A stretch of 5,749 bases of DNA from JANNGZ01 sp031404155 (GCA_031404155.1 JANNGZ010000421.1:1-5749), one strand, 5' to 3'; shown: positions 1 through 5,312, numbered from the stretch's first letter. A program made the numbers and translations. Notes: generated from the sequence alone by a model not told the origin.

Positions 1-4
1 GGGC

Positions 5-895
5 CTAGCTGTCGCGCTCGACGATCTTGTCGGCCAGCAGGGCCAGCCGCGCCGCGCCGGGCAGGCCGCTCTGGGCCAATGCGGCGTGGGCGTGGTCGCG
101 CAACTCGAGGGCGAAGCGGCCCGCGCCGTCCAGGCCCATCAGCGACACGTAGGTCGGCTTGTTGTGGTGTTCGTCCTTGCCGGCGGTCTTGCCCAGCGTT
201 TCGGACGCCTGCGTGACGTCGAGGATGTCGTCGACGACCTGGAACGCCAGGCCGATCGCAGCGCCGTAGTCGGCCAGCGCGCGCCAGGCGCGTTCATCGG
301 GCGCGCCACAGGCGGCGCCCATCAACACGCTGGCCTGCAGCAGGGCGCCAGTCTTGCGCCGGTGCATGTCGCGCAGCGCGGATTCGTCCAGCGGCTGGCC
401 GATGCTGGCCAGGTCGATCGCCTGGCCGCCGGCCATGCCTTCGTGGCCGGCCGCTCGCGCCAGCAGCGCACACAGCCGCGCCTGCAAGGCGGGCGGTATG
501 TCGCCATCGCCCGGGGTGAGCACTTCGAAGGCCAGCGCCTGCATCGCGTCGCCGGCCAGCATCGCCCGCGCCTGGCCGAACTGCACATGCACCGTGGGCT
601 TGCCCCGGCGCAACACGTCGTTGTCCATGCACGGCATGTCGTCGTGAATCAGGGAGTACGCGTGGATCAACTCCACCGCACAGGCCGCGCGCAGCGCCGC
701 GTTGCCTTGGCCATCCACCGCCTCGCAGGCGGCCAACACCAGCAGCGGGCGCAGCCGCTTGCCGCCGTCGAGCACGCCGTAGCGCATTGCGTCACCGAGG
801 CCGGCGGGGGTGTCGCGCGGCACCCAGGCGTCCAGCGCTGTCTCGGTCGCTTCGAGCGCATGGCGCGCCCAGGCGTCAAAGCCGTCAGCCTTCAT
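5..895 (-). CDS. ispA: Farnesyl diphosphate synthase (geranyltranstransferase), IspA
   Basis: This is a cytoplasmic all-alpha short-chain polyprenyl synthase. It condenses IPP with DMAPP and then GPP to give farnesyl diphosphate, the precursor of quinone tails, undecaprenyl-PP and other isoprenoids. Numbered from the ATG at 893-895 (296 aa), GGKRLRP lies at residues 44-50. The first Asp-rich motif, DDMPCMD, is at 85-91 (DDx4D, the bacterial IspA form), and the second, DDILD, is at 222-226. A KT pair lies at 181-182 and GKTAGKD just after the second motif. All substrate and Mg2+ binding motifs are intact and the length is normal. An in-frame TTG at 917-919 would add eight residues (MSTSGRAA). 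I prefer the ATG because it places the first Asp motif where E. coli IspA has it, although neither start has a clear Shine-Dalgarno. The gene follows xseB on the same strand by 87 bp. Its stop is the reverse complement of cta at 5-7, so it is complete. dxs is the expected next gene, outside the window. Confidence 0.95.
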   Translation of the reverse strand: MKADGFDAWARHALEATETALDAWVPRDTPAGLGDAMRYGVLDGGKRLRPLLVLAACEAVDGQGNAALRAACAVELIHAYSLIHDDMPCMDNDVLRRGKPTVHVQFGQARAMLAGDAMQALAFEVLTPGDGDIPPALQARLCALLARAAGHEGMAGGQAIDLASIGQPLDESALRDMHRRKTGALLQASVLMGAACGAPDERAWRALADYGAAIGLAFQVVDDILDVTQASETLGKTAGKDEHHNKPTYVSLMGLDGAGRFALELRDHAHAALAQSGLPGAARLALLADKIVERDS

Positions 896-982
896 CGCGG
901 CCCGCCCGCTTGTGCTCAACGCCGGCCCAAAGGCTGGGATTCGGCCCCAGGCCCAGCAGGCTTGCGGCGGGGGCGCGATGCT

Positions 983-1225
983 TCACGCACTCCACGGCTT
1001 GAGCTCGCCGTCCTCGAGCACCTTGACCTGCTCCTCCACCGCCTTCAGCCGGGTGCGGCAGAACGCGAGCAACTCGGCGCCGCGCTTGTAGCTCACCAGC
1101 AGCCGGTCCAGCGGCAACTGGCCGTCTTCCATGGCTTGAACCAGGCGCTCGAGTTCGGCGAGCGCGTCTTCGTAGCTCGGGGCTTCGGCCGCGGGCTCGG
1201 GGGTTTCGGTGGCGCTGCGTCGCAT
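983..1225 (-). CDS. xseB: Exodeoxyribonuclease VII small subunit, XseB
   Basis: This 80-aa protein is the small subunit of exonuclease VII, which degrades single-stranded DNA from both ends and works in mismatch repair and DNA damage processing. The XseB fold is a short helical hairpin. The conserved core is visible: SYEDALAELERLVQAMEDGQLPL at about residues 17-39, then a second helix SYKRGAELLAFCRTRLKAVEEQV at 45-67, ending with the typical VLEDGEL tail. The first 16 residues are a disordered Pro/Glu/Ala-rich extension. The start ATG (1223-1225) lacks a good Shine-Dalgarno. An ATG 11 bp upstream is out of frame. The large subunit XseA is not in the window, as is usual, since the small-subunit gene commonly travels with ispA and dxs. 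A candidate promoter lies just upstream (TACAAT, reverse complement of 1253-1258). The family is certain; only the exact start is slightly open. Confidence 0.94.
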   Translation of the reverse strand: MRRSATETPEPAAEAPSYEDALAELERLVQAMEDGQLPLDRLLVSYKRGAELLAFCRTRLKAVEEQVKVLEDGELKPWSA

Positions 1226-1252
1226 CGGGGTGTCATGAAAACCAAGGGGGCG

Positions 1253-1278
1253 ATTGTAGTCAGCCGGCGTCGGGTCAA
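1253..1278 (-). promoter_or_regulatory. Candidate sigma-70 promoter for xseB-ispA
   Basis: On the minus strand a TACAAT -10 hexamer (reverse complement of 1253-1258) matches five of six bases of TATAAT. It would start transcription about 20 nt before the xseB ATG. A TTGACC -35-like hexamer (1273-1278) precedes it, but with a spacer of only 14 nt, shorter than the usual 17. The -10 is therefore the stronger part of the call. This is pattern reading only; there is no transcript evidence. Confidence 0.4.
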
Positions 1279-1355
1279 ACCCTCGCCGCGCCGCGGCGGC
1301 CGGCGGGGCGCCCCGAGGGCCGCGGCCGGTGCCGGCGCCGATCGGACCCGCCGGT

Positions 1356-1361
1356 TAGAAT
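1356..1361 (+). promoter_or_regulatory. Candidate -10 element for the Rieske oxygenase gene
   Basis: TAGAAT on the plus strand matches TATAAT at five of six positions and stands out in a very GC-rich stretch. No TTGACA-like -35 is visible 17 bp upstream. It would give a leader of roughly 110 nt before the ATG at 1477. Together with the element on the opposite strand it makes 1226-1476 a divergent promoter region. I see no other gene in that interval. Confidence 0.33.
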
Positions 1362-1460
1362 CCGCCCCCTTGCGACGGCCCGGCCATCAGCGCCGGACCC
1401 GCGGCCTTCAGCGGCAGGCCTGCACCGGCTTCGCCGGACAGGGGTTCGACATCGGTTTTT

Positions 1461-1464
1461 GGAG
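1461..1464 (+). promoter_or_regulatory. Ribosome binding site supporting the ATG at 1477
   Basis: GGAG lies 12 nt before the ATG at 1477-1479, somewhat far but usable. It argues against the in-frame TTG at 1459, which would itself overlap this GGAG and has no Shine-Dalgarno upstream. The same nine bases, GGAGACTCC, recur before the sulfurtransferase start at 3822-3830. Confidence 0.45.
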
Positions 1465-1476
1465 ACTCCGGGGATC

Positions 1477-2649
1477 ATGTCCGACCTGAGCATCACCCTC
1501 AACGCTCTCTCGCAAACCGACTCGCAACTCTCGGTCAATGCCTACTTCGACGAGGCACTGTTCTGCCGCGAGCAAGCCACCCTCTTCAGCCAGCGCCCGC
1601 GCTACCTCGGGCACACGCTCGCGGTGCCCGCGCCCGGCGACTTCCACGCGCTGCCGCAGGAGGGCGACGGCCGCGCGCTGCTGCACACCCGCAAAGGCAT
1701 CGAGCTGGTGTCCAACGTCTGCCGCCACCGCCAGGCGGTGATGCTGCGCGGGCGCGGCAACACCGGCGAGCATGTGGTCTGCCCGCTGCACCGCTGGACC
1801 TACGATCTGCACGGCCGCCTGGTGGGTGCGCCGCATTTCCAGACCGACCCCTGCCGGCATTTGCAGAACTACCCGGTGCAGCGCTGGAACGGCCTGCTCT
1901 TCGAAGCCGGAAGCCCCGACGCCCCAAAACGCAACGTGGCGGCCGACCTGGCCGAGCTCGGCCCCAAGGCCGAATTCGACTTCAGCGGCTACCAGCTCGA
2001 CCGGGTGCACCTGCACGAGTGCGACTACAACTGGAAGACCTTCATCGAGGTCTACCTCGAGGACTACCACGTCGGCCCCTTCCACCCCGGGCTGGGCAAC
2101 TTCGTCGCCTGCGACGAGCTGCGCTGGGAGATGGGGCGCGAGTACTCGGTGCAAACCGTGGGCGTGGCGCAGCACGCCGGCGAGGCGCTCGGCAAGGCCG
2201 GCTCCGACGTCTACCGCCAGTGGCAGGACGCGGTGCGCAACTACCGCGGCCAGAACCACGACGGCACACCGCCAAAACAGGGTGCGATCTGGCTCACCTA
2301 CTACCCCGGCGTGATGCTCGAGGTCTACCCGCATGTGCTGGTGGTCTCGACGCTGGTGCCGCAGGGCCCGCGCAAGACGCTCAACGTGGTCGAGTTCTAC
2401 TACCCCGAAGAGATCGTGGCGTTCGAGCGCGAGTACGTTGAAACCCAGCAGGCCGCGTACCTGGAAACCTGCGTCGAAGACGACGAAATCGCGCTGCGCA
2501 TGGACGCCGGCCGCCAGGCGCTGCGTGAACGCGGCGACGACGACGCGGGGCCTTACCAGAGCCCGATGGAAGACGGCATGCAGCACTTCCACGAGTGGTA
2601 CCGGCGGGTGATGGGCGAGGGCACGGCTCCCACCAGAACCGGCAACTGA
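1477..2649 (+). CDS. Rieske [2Fe-2S] aromatic ring-hydroxylating oxygenase, alpha subunit
   Basis: This is a 390-aa catalytic subunit of a Rieske non-heme iron oxygenase. The Rieske cluster ligands follow the family spacing exactly: C82-x-H84, 17 residues, then C102-x2-H105 (CRH, CPLH). The C-terminal catalytic domain carries NWK at 185-187, then E195-D-Y-H198-V-G-P-F-H203, which aligns with D205/H208/H213 of naphthalene dioxygenase. E195 takes the place of the Asp that links the Rieske and iron centres. A Glu there is typical of the carnitine monooxygenase (CntA) and glycine betaine (GbcA) side of the family. The third iron ligand is probably D335 or D336 in CVEDDEIAL. The substrate cannot be read from the sequence: it could be an aromatic compound or a quaternary amine, or the reaction could be a demethylation. 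No reductase, ferredoxin or beta subunit gene is in the window, so electrons must come from elsewhere. It is divergent from xseB and convergent with a stress protein gene. Confidence 0.9.
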   Translation: MSDLSITLNALSQTDSQLSVNAYFDEALFCREQATLFSQRPRYLGHTLAVPAPGDFHALPQEGDGRALLHTRKGIELVSNVCRHRQAVMLRGRGNTGEHVVCPLHRWTYDLHGRLVGAPHFQTDPCRHLQNYPVQRWNGLLFEAGSPDAPKRNVAADLAELGPKAEFDFSGYQLDRVHLHECDYNWKTFIEVYLEDYHVGPFHPGLGNFVACDELRWEMGREYSVQTVGVAQHAGEALGKAGSDVYRQWQDAVRNYRGQNHDGTPPKQGAIWLTYYPGVMLEVYPHVLVVSTLVPQGPRKTLNVVEFYYPEEIVAFEREYVETQQAAYLETCVEDDEIALRMDAGRQALRERGDDDAGPYQSPMEDGMQHFHEWYRRVMGEGTAPTRTGN

Positions 2650-2682
2650 GCAGGCACCAGCGGCTCAGGCCGGTGCCTGCTC
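2648..2682. terminator. Bidirectional terminator-like inverted repeat between convergent genes
   Basis: An 11-bp perfect inverted repeat has arms GAGCAGGCACC (2648-2658) and GGTGCCTGCTC (2672-2682) with a 13-nt loop. The left arm starts inside the oxygenase stop codon. The right arm lies within the last codons of the minus-strand stress protein gene, whose stop is in the loop. There is no T-run on either side, so Rho-independent termination is plausible but not textbook. The position between two convergent genes fits a shared terminator. Confidence 0.65.
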
Positions 2683-3138
2683 GCCCGGCGCGTCGGCGTC
2701 GGCGTCGGCGTTGGCGCTGGCCTCCACCTCCTGCGCACGCACCAGCGTCACCGGCATGTGCGCGTCGTGCAACAACATGCGCGCGACAGCGCCAGGGGCG
2801 TTGCCGGCCTGGCCGAGCAGCAGCATGTCGCAGCCATGGTCCTCGGCGATGTCGAGCAGCGCATGCGCCGGCTGGCCGGCCGCGACCTCCAGCTCGAAGG
2901 CCACGCCGGCTTGTTCGCACAGCGCCTCTGCCGCCTCGAGCGCATGGGCGCCGGCGCCACGTGCGGCCTGCCGCGACACGTCGGGGTCGTGCGCCACCAC
3001 CATCTCGTAGAGGTTGGCGCGCTCCTGCACGTTGGCCAGCACCAGGCTGGCGAGCAGGCCTTCGCGAACCAGGCCCAGCGCATGCGCCACCGCGGCCAGC
3101 GACGCCGGCGACCCGTCCACGCACACCAGGATCTTCAT
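2665..3138 (-). CDS. Universal stress protein (UspA family) with shortened nucleotide-binding loop
   Basis: This is a 157-aa single-domain cytoplasmic UspA-family protein. Strand 1 and the following loop (MKILVCVDGS, residues 1-10) keep the D8-G9-S10 signature, and the middle segment is helical and Ala-rich. The C-terminal core reads LLLGQAGNAPGAVARMLL and then PVTLVR. Relatives normally show G-x2-G-x9-G-S before the last helix. Here G109-x2-G112 is followed by only three residues (NAP) and then G116-A117, so about six loop residues and the usual Ser are missing. ATP binding is therefore doubtful, although the fold seems complete. After the domain comes an acidic tail (about 137-157) with repeated Asp-Ala pairs. 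Such proteins are usually induced by starvation, low oxygen or redox stress; no particular role can be read here. The start ATG has a strong Shine-Dalgarno. It converges on the oxygenase gene and is divergent from the transporter remnant. Confidence 0.88.
   Translation of the reverse strand: MKILVCVDGSPASLAAVAHALGLVREGLLASLVLANVQERANLYEMVVAHDPDVSRQAARGAGAHALEAAEALCEQAGVAFELEVAAGQPAHALLDIAEDHGCDMLLLGQAGNAPGAVARMLLHDAHMPVTLVRAQEVEASANADADADAPGEQAPA
2692..2721. repeat. Short hexanucleotide tandem repeat in the stress protein tail
   Basis: Three perfect GTCGGC units (2692-2709) are followed by two diverged units, GTTGGC and GCTGGC. On the minus strand they encode alternating Ala and Asp/Asn/Ser residues at the C-terminus. 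The unit is in frame, so copy changes would lengthen or shorten the tail without breaking the gene. Confidence 0.75.
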
Positions 3139-3144
3139 ACGCAG

Positions 3145-3151
3145 CCTCCTT
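3145..3151 (-). promoter_or_regulatory. Strong ribosome binding site of the minus-strand stress protein gene
   Basis: The minus strand reads AAGGAGG, then six bases, then the ATG at 3136-3138. This near-perfect Shine-Dalgarno with optimal spacing fixes the start of the universal stress protein. Confidence 0.85.
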
Positions 3152-3350
3152 GTGCTCTCTTGCGGGAACCTTGCGCGCTTGGCGAACCGGCGATCCGAAC
3201 AGCGCGCGAGACGCCCGACTCAAAGCCAGTGTGACACCGAGTGCGACGGGATGGAAGCGCCGCGCACGACGTGAGTCGCGATCGCTCAAGCCATGCCATG
3301 CAGCGCGCATCGAGCAAGCGCGGGCCCCAGGCCGGCGCCGGCGCCGAAGC

Positions 3351-3356
3351 GACAAT
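3351..3356 (+). promoter_or_regulatory. Candidate -10 element directly before the transporter remnant
   Basis: GACAAT lies six bases before the ATG at 3363 in otherwise GC-rich sequence, and there is no Shine-Dalgarno before that ATG. If this is the -10, transcription would begin at or next to the start codon and give a leaderless mRNA. No -35 match is visible at the normal spacing. The rest of 3139-3362 holds no gene I can support. Confidence 0.25.
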
Positions 3357-3362
3357 GTTTCG

Positions 3363-3833
3363 ATGTCCGCACCCTGGCTGATGATCAGCGCCACGCTCTT
3401 GTTCGCCGAGATGGGCGTGTGCATCAAGCTCGCGTCGGCGCAGTACGGCGCCGGCGAGGTGGTGTACTTCCGCGGCCTGGCGGGCTTCGGTGGCCGGTGT
3501 CGTCAGCGGCGGCACCCTGAAGCTCCTGGGCGATGTTCACGCGCACGACCTGCGCGGCGCGGCGCGGCGCGGCTGCTCGCGATCAGCGTGCTCGCCACCA
3601 CCGCGCAGATGATGATGACCCGCGCCTACAAGATCGGCCGCACGCTCACCAATACCTGCTTGCAATATCTCGGCATCGTGTTCGCGTTCGGCTTCGGCGT
3701 GCTGCTCTTCGACGACGCGGTCACCGGGCGTGCGCTGGCCGGCATGCTGCCGATCGTGCTCGCGGGCCTGGCCGCGACGCTGCTTCGCGCCCGGCAGGCG
3801 CCAGAGACCAAGTTCCCTTCCGGAGACTCCTGA
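3363..3833 (+). pseudogene. EamA/DMT-family membrane transporter, frameshifted and internally deleted
   Basis: This is a remnant of a 10-helix drug/metabolite transporter of the EamA family (usual length about 290-300 aa). Only 156 codons remain. The N-terminal piece, from MSAPWLMISATLLFAEMG to VYFRGLAGF, looks like helix 1 and the start of helix 2. At about 3486-3492 the family-like reading moves to the +1 frame (SVAGVVSGGTLKLLGDVHAHDLRG from 3487), a one-base frameshift. At 3552-3573, in a GCGCG repeat, it returns to the first frame and jumps to the end of the protein: LLAISVLATTAQMMMTRAY, then QYLGIVFAFGFGVLLF and LAGMLPIVLAGLAATLL, resembling helices 8-10. About 150 residues of the middle are missing by comparison with the family. 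The first frame has no stop codon, so a 156-aa hybrid would still be made, with about 25-30 basic, non-family residues in the middle; it is unlikely to transport anything. The stop overlaps the sulfurtransferase start. A sequencing or assembly error is an alternative. Confidence 0.8.
3552..3573. repeat. GCGCG pentanucleotide tandem repeat
   Basis: Four consecutive GCGCG units followed by GC form a 22-bp tract with a 5-bp period inside the transporter remnant. The point where the protein jumps from early to late transporter sequence lies in or next to this tract. A 5-bp unit changes the reading frame with each gain or loss. Confidence 0.8.
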
Positions 3834-4693
3834 TGAACACCGCTTTGCGCACCCTGGTCTCGGCGAATCAACTCTTGCACTGGCGCGGGCCGACCAAACC
3901 GCTGCTGCTCGACTGCGGTTTCGACCTCACGAAACCCGAAGCCGGCGAGGCCACGTTTGCACAGACGCACCTGCCCGGCGCGCTGTACCTGCACCTGGAG
4001 CGCGACCTCTCCGGGCCGAAGGTCGATGCGGACGGCCGCTTCCTCGGGCGCCACCCGCTGCCCGCGCGCGCCACCTTTGCCGCGCTCGCCGGCCGTCTCG
4101 GCATCGCACCCGGCGTGCCGGTGGTGGCTTACGACGCCCAGGGCGGGCCCTACGCGGCGCGCGCCTGGTGGCTGCTGCGCTGGCTCGGGCATGCGGATGT
4201 GGCAGTACTCGACGGCGGTGCCGCCGCCTGGCTCGCCGAGGGCGGCACGCTCACCCGCGAGCCGGCGCCACGCACACCGTGCCCGCCCTACCCCGACGCG
4301 GCGCCACTGGCCAACACGGTCGACGCCGACAGCCTGTTCAAGTGCCTCGGCCGCGTGCGCCTGATCGACGCGCGAGCGGGCGAACGCTTTCGCGGCGAAG
4401 TGGAACCCCTGGACAAGCAAGCCGGCCATATCCCCGGCGCCCTCAACCGCTTCTTCAAGGACAACCTCGCCGCCGACGGCCGCTTCAAGAGCGCCGAGGC
4501 GCTGCACGCCGACTGGGCGCCGCTGCTTGCCGGCCACGAGGCGGCGAGCGTGGTGCATCAATGCGGCTCCGGCGTCACCGCCTGCCACAACCTGCTGGCT
4601 GCCGAACATGCCGGCCTGGGCAGCGCGCGGCTCTACCCCGGCTCGTGGAGCGAGTGGTCCTCCGACGCGGCGCGGCCGGTGGCGATCGGCTGA
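3833..4693 (+). CDS. 3-mercaptopyruvate/thiosulfate sulfurtransferase (two-domain rhodanese)
   Basis: This 286-aa two-domain rhodanese has the normal length for SseA-type enzymes. It transfers sulfane sulfur from 3-mercaptopyruvate or thiosulfate to cyanide or thiol acceptors and is probably cytoplasmic, since no signal peptide is visible. The N-terminal structural domain (about 5-140) contains LLDCGFDL, then HLPGALYLHLERDLSGP and VLDGGAAAWLAEGG. The C-terminal catalytic domain (about 160-282) contains LIDARAGERFRGEVEPLD, then AGHIPGALN, then the active-site loop QC244GSGVTAC, with C244 as the persulfide carrier. The CGSGVT loop is the mercaptopyruvate-preferring form; thiosulfate rhodaneses usually have CRKGVT. 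That preference is family knowledge, not shown here. The ATG is preceded by GGAG (3822-3825, 7-nt spacing) and overlaps the transporter stop as TGATG, suggesting translational coupling. A weak hairpin (4732-4750) and a stronger one (4790-4809) follow the gene. Confidence 0.92.
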   Translation: MNTALRTLVSANQLLHWRGPTKPLLLDCGFDLTKPEAGEATFAQTHLPGALYLHLERDLSGPKVDADGRFLGRHPLPARATFAALAGRLGIAPGVPVVAYDAQGGPYAARAWWLLRWLGHADVAVLDGGAAAWLAEGGTLTREPAPRTPCPPYPDAAPLANTVDADSLFKCLGRVRLIDARAGERFRGEVEPLDKQAGHIPGALNRFFKDNLAADGRFKSAEALHADWAPLLAGHEAASVVHQCGSGVTACHNLLAAEHAGLGSARLYPGSWSEWSSDAARPVAIG

Positions 4694-4774
4694 ACACGGC
4701 GCCGCGGCGACACCAGCGCCAACAGCCCGCTACCCGAGCTGCTGCCGGGTGACGAAGGGCGCGCGCCGCCGCGC

Positions 4775-4788
4775 TTGACGCAGCGCAA
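4775..4788 (+). promoter_or_regulatory. Weak FNR/ANR-like inverted site upstream of the second stress protein gene
   Basis: TTGAC-GCAG-CGCAA matches seven of the ten defined bases of the FNR/ANR consensus TTGAT-N4-ATCAA. Its TTGACG could equally be a -35 hexamer, although no good -10 follows at 17 bp. Stress protein genes of proteobacteria are often under such oxygen-responsive regulators, which is the only reason to list it. Confidence 0.2.
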
Positions 4789-4789
4789 G

Positions 4790-4809
4790 CCCGCGGCGCA
4801 AGCTGCGGG
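4790..4809 (+). terminator. 8-bp hairpin with GNRA tetraloop between sulfurtransferase and stress protein genes
   Basis: CCCGCGGC (4790-4797) pairs with GCTGCGGG (4802-4809), including one G-U pair, around a GCAA tetraloop. This makes a very stable RNA stem-loop. It could end the sulfurtransferase transcript, although no T-run follows, or it could be a structure in the leader of the next gene. The loop lies within the second copy (4796-4803) of an 8-bp direct repeat, GCGCAAGC, whose first copy is at 4783-4790. The rest of 4694-4862 holds no gene. Confidence 0.5.
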
Positions 4810-4851
4810 AACACTCGGCCCGATCACTCTGTCCAACCGCCTTTCAACACC

Positions 4852-4860
4852 AGGAGGTGA
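4852..4860 (+). promoter_or_regulatory. Perfect Shine-Dalgarno of the second stress protein gene
   Basis: AGGAGGTGA is the full complement of the 16S rRNA 3' end, with five bases between AGGAGG and the ATG at 4863. It selects this ATG over the in-frame GTG at 4857, which lies inside the Shine-Dalgarno itself. It implies efficient translation. Confidence 0.88.
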
Positions 4861-4862
4861 CC

Positions 4863-5297
4863 ATGTACAAACGCATCCTCGTTCCCACCGACGGCTCAGC
4901 CGTCACCAGCCACGCGGTGGAACACGCCATCGGCCTGGCCAAACTCACCGGGGCGCAGCTGCTCACCATCAGCGTGAAGGAGCCCTTCCCATACAGCGCC
5001 ATCTCCGAGATGCAGCCGACGCCGCCGCAGGAGTTCTACGACGCGCAGGAGCGCATCGCGGCCGAACGGGTGGGTGCGGTAAGCGCCGCCGCCGCCGCCG
5101 CAGGGCTCGATTGCAAGGCGCACACGGTCGAGGCGCTGCACCCCTGGGAGGCCATTTGCGACCACGCCAACACACAAGGCTGCGACCTGATCGTGATGGC
5201 CTCGCACGGCCGCCGCGGCGTGGCCGCGTTCTTGCTCGGCAGCGAGACGCAGCGGGTGCTGATCCACTCCAAGGTGCCGGTGATGATCGTGAAGTGA
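4863..5297 (+). CDS. Universal stress protein (UspA family), ATP-binding type
   Basis: This 144-aa single-domain UspA-family protein has the normal length. It opens with MYKRILVPTDGS, with D10-G11-S12 in the first nucleotide-contacting loop. It then has TISVKEPFPYS and a helical segment with a run of Ala (75-80), and ends with LIVMASHGRRGVAAFLLGSETQRVLIHSKVPVMIVK. The nucleotide motif G-x2-G-x9-G-S/T is present as A113-x2-G116-x9-G126-S127. Only the first Gly is Ala, as in the common MASHGRRG form, so ATP binding is likely. Such proteins act in the cytoplasm in survival of starvation, low oxygen or membrane stress, usually as dimers; the specific signal is unknown. It is a different subfamily from the minus-strand stress protein at 2665-3138, so the two are not a recent duplication. 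It stands alone after the sulfurtransferase (169-bp gap) and ends 9 bp from the convergent gene on the right. Confidence 0.93.
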   Translation: MYKRILVPTDGSAVTSHAVEHAIGLAKLTGAQLLTISVKEPFPYSAISEMQPTPPQEFYDAQERIAAERVGAVSAAAAAAGLDCKAHTVEALHPWEAICDHANTQGCDLIVMASHGRRGVAAFLLGSETQRVLIHSKVPVMIVK

Positions 5298-5312
5298 GCC
5301 TGGTGCTTACTT
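5292..5312. terminator. Stem-loop shared by two convergent gene ends
   Basis: AAGTGAGC (5292-5299) pairs with GCTTACTT (5305-5312) over eight base pairs, one of them G-U, with a 5-nt loop. The stem contains the TGA of the plus-strand stress protein gene and the TAA of the minus-strand gene. The ends are A/T-rich for this genome. A compact bidirectional terminator is the simplest reading. Confidence 0.5.

Noticed and set aside
1461..1469. The nine bases GGAGACTCC shared before the oxygenase and sulfurtransferase starts (also 3822-3830)
   Set aside because: Considered as a shared regulatory element. It contains the Shine-Dalgarno GGAG, and similar sequences are common before starts in these genomes, so coincidence is enough.
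86..1489. A 467-codon plus-strand open frame opposite ispA and xseB
   Set aside because: It covers two certain minus-strand genes. Its product is a low-complexity Arg/Ala/Gly/His mix with no recognisable motif, as expected for antisense frames in GC-rich DNA.
1408..2592. A 394-codon minus-strand open frame opposite the Rieske oxygenase
   Set aside because: The plus strand encodes a complete oxygenase with all metal ligands. The antisense product is Val/Ala/His-rich and resembles no family, so it is a codon-bias shadow.
3271..3290. Palindrome GCGATCGC (3278-3285) in the divergent region between the stress protein and the transporter
   Set aside because: An 8-bp palindrome is expected by chance in GC-rich DNA, and no second copy or promoter geometry supports an operator here.
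2595..3362. Upstream part of a 412-codon plus-strand frame that runs into the transporter remnant
   Set aside because: The part before 3363 is Arg/Pro/Ala-rich antisense of the stress protein gene. Only the sequence from the ATG at 3363 onward looks like a transporter, so the long frame is accidental.
2381..3427. A 348-codon minus-strand frame spanning the stress protein gene and the oxygenase end
   Set aside because: It is out of frame with the clear stress protein, gives an Arg-rich product without motifs, and crosses the terminator-like repeat.
2665..5297. The two universal stress proteins as a duplicated pair flanking the transporter-sulfurtransferase unit
   Set aside because: They differ in length, loop structure and sequence throughout, and belong to different subfamilies. 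There is no sign of recent duplication or a composite mobile element.
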